Assembly: GCA_934096015.1 (NCBI GenBank)
Contig: CAKOLD010000002.1
Coordinates: 8,873 to 72,872 of the forward strand
Source of the DNA: an uncultured Bacilli bacterium
GTDB taxonomy: Bacteria; Bacillota_I; Bacilli_A; RF39; UBA660
Direction of reading: 5' to 3'
Length of the DNA stretch: 64,000 nucleotides
Shown here: one piece after another, positions 62,876 through 64,000 of the stretch
Numbering within the stretch: position 1 is the first letter of the stretch
Layout: each line of letters begins with the position of its first letter
The notes under the pieces: model-generated
What the model was told of the DNA's origin: nothing
What the model saw: the letters and a program-made list of their open reading frames with translations, nothing else
Database searches by the model: none
Program-made: the position numbers and the translations under genes

Positions 62876-63508
62876 ATGGAAAATAAATTAATTGCTAAGT
62901 CTTTTATGTGGATGTTTATTGGGCTATTAGTGACATTTTTAACAGGTGGAGTTATATGTTTAAATATGGATGTTTTAGCTTCAGCTTTGAGTAGTTTATT
63001 TATAGTTGCTGTTATAGTTCAATTAGTATTAGTATTTGTTTTAAGTAAAAATATTTTGAAAATGAGTCCAACGGCTGCAAAAGTATTATTTTTAGTTTAT
63101 TCTATGGTTACTGGATTTACTTTCTCAAGTGTATTTGTAGTTTATGAACTTACTAGTATAATATTTGTATTTGCTTTAGCGAGTGTTTTATTTGGAATAA
63201 TGGGATTACTTGGATATTATACTAATCTTGATTTAAGTAAATTTGGGTCTTATTTAATTTTTGCTTTAATTGCTATATTATTATGTTCTATAGTTAATAT
63301 ATTTTGGTTAAATGATACTTTTTCTACAATAATTTGTATATTTTCAATATTAGTTTTCTTAGGATTTACTGCTTGGGATGTACAAAAAATTAAAAGACTT
63401 AATGTTGACAGTGATAATGCAGCTATCTATGGGGCATTAGAGTTGTATTTGGATTTTATTAATATATTTTTGGATTTATTACAATTATTTGGAAAAGAAA
63501 AGAATTAG
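62876..63508 (+). CDS. Bax inhibitor-1 (BI-1/YccA) family membrane protein
   Basis: 210 residues, seven predicted membrane helices. YSMVTGFTFSSVFVVYEL, LFGIMGLLGYYTNLDLSKFG, FTAWDVQKIKRL and the last helix LYLDFINIFLDLLQLFG follow the BI-1 pattern. Members leak calcium or interact with FtsH in bacteria. Start after AAGGAGG; the stop codon lies within a terminator. Confidence 0.9.
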   Translation: MENKLIAKSFMWMFIGLLVTFLTGGVICLNMDVLASALSSLFIVAVIVQLVLVFVLSKNILKMSPTAAKVLFLVYSMVTGFTFSSVFVVYELTSIIFVFALASVLFGIMGLLGYYTNLDLSKFGSYLIFALIAILLCSIVNIFWLNDTFSTIICIFSILVFLGFTAWDVQKIKRLNVDSDNAAIYGALELYLDFINIFLDLLQLFGKEKN

Positions 63509-63527
63509 CGTATTGCTAATTTTTTTG
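63503..63527 (+). terminator. Terminator after the BI-1 gene
   Basis: AATTAGC (63503-63509), loop GTATT, GCTAATT (63515-63521), then T run. Confidence 0.8.
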
Positions 63528-63605
63528 TTTAGTTTACATTTTCTTTTACTATTTTTATTAAAATAATTGATGTTTTATTATATAATTTTAATAGAGGTGA
63601 AATTT

Positions 63606-64000
63606 ATGCGTGTTGTTGTAACTGCAGGAGGTACAGGAGGTCATATTTATCCCGCTTTAGCTATATTAAAAAAAATAAAGGAAAAAGAGAAAGATTCGGA
63701 ATTTATATATATAGGAACTCACAATAGAATGGAAAAGGATATAGTTCCTAAAGAAGGTTATAGATATGAAAGTTTAGAAATATATGGATTTAGTAAAACA
63801 GATATTAAAAGAGATATTAAAAATATTAAATTAATTAATAATGCTTATAAGAAATCATTAAAAATTTTAAGTACCTTTAAACCAGATATCGTTTTAGGAT
63901 TTGGGGGGTATGTAACTTATCCTGTTATAAAGGCAGCAAAAAAATTAAAAATAAAAACATTTATACATGAACAAAATTCTATACCAGGAAAGAGTAATAG
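63606..64000 (+). CDS. murG: Lipid II synthase MurG, N-terminal part
   Basis: Frame open to the window end; 131 residues visible. Adds GlcNAc to lipid I at the inner membrane face. The N-terminal glycine loop (VTAGGTGGHIYPALAI), IGTHNRMEKDIVP, LGFGGYVTYPV and the acceptor motif HEQNSIPG are all present. Start ATG 63606 after GAGGTG. It follows mraY and ftsW as in mur clusters. Confidence 0.96.
   Translation, partial: MRVVVTAGGTGGHIYPALAILKKIKEKEKDSEFIYIGTHNRMEKDIVPKEGYRYESLEIYGFSKTDIKRDIKNIKLINNAYKKSLKILSTFKPDIVLGFGGYVTYPVIKAAKKLKIKTFIHEQNSIPGKSN

Noticed and set aside
1..64000. Mycoplasma/Spiroplasma code (TGA as Trp) suggested by high AT content
   Set aside because: Trp is TGG throughout and several genes end at TGA, sometimes overlapping the next start; wall genes are present.

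Overview
The window is an AT-rich bacterial chromosome segment read with the standard code: TGG encodes Trp and several genes end in TGA, so it is not a mycoplasma-type code. Gene content points to a low-GC Gram-positive of the Bacilli lineage. It has EzrA, a complete start of the mur/fts wall genes (mraY, ftsW, murG), a zinc-type S14, T-box control of tRNA synthetases, a UgtP-type glycolipid synthase, and the S10-spc-alpha order typical of Firmicutes. The very AT-rich, compact genes resemble uncultured gut lineages such as the RF39 group, but that placement is inference.

Layout. 1-930: the tail of a glucosaminidase-like wall hydrolase, a structured non-coding element that may be an IS200/IS605-type remnant, a gene remnant, then a very short T-box. 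930-9500: tyrS, two unknown or division-related membrane proteins including ezrA, a zinc-ribbon membrane protein, a full-length T-box with ileS (type 2, GxHH motif), and tmk. 9500-17500: lexA facing a 33-residue membrane peptide gene with one SOS-like box per promoter, a glycolipid glycosyltransferase, miaB, an scpA-scpB operon with an unknown membrane protein and a pentapeptide-type protein, tRNA-Leu(CAA), an orphan unknown gene and GNAT debris. 17500-19250: small membrane proteins and a DedA protein.

19300-42400 is the most interesting region. It is about 23 kb of co-directional genes encoding a type IV secretion-like machine: VirB2-like subunits (three), VirB6/TrbL, VirB3/PrgI, a VirB4 split into two genes, a VirB1-like double wall hydrolase (M23 plus GH24-like), two VirB8/NTF2-like membrane proteins, an SGNH-CHAP fusion, a lipoprotein and a VirD4/TraG coupling protein. 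It is combined with Tad-like parts (pilin-like, TadE-like, and TadZ-like lacking the Walker A lysine), a YfhO protein and three large surface proteins, two with cadherin-like beta-sandwich repeats. No relaxase, integrase or att site is visible, and housekeeping genes flank it. It looks like a resident export or adhesion apparatus rather than an ordinary conjugative element.

42400-45900: a histidine phosphatase, an AAA-CYTH fusion, a convergent XRE-CYTH regulator and a GT2 glycosyltransferase. 45900-59990: a promoter and leader, then rpsJ through rplQ including secY, adk, map, infA, rpmJ and rpoA, with no rpmD between rpsE and rplO, closed by tandem terminators. 60000-64000: mraY, ftsW, a C-H-D putative cysteine hydrolase, a BI-1 family protein and the start of murG, which runs off the end.
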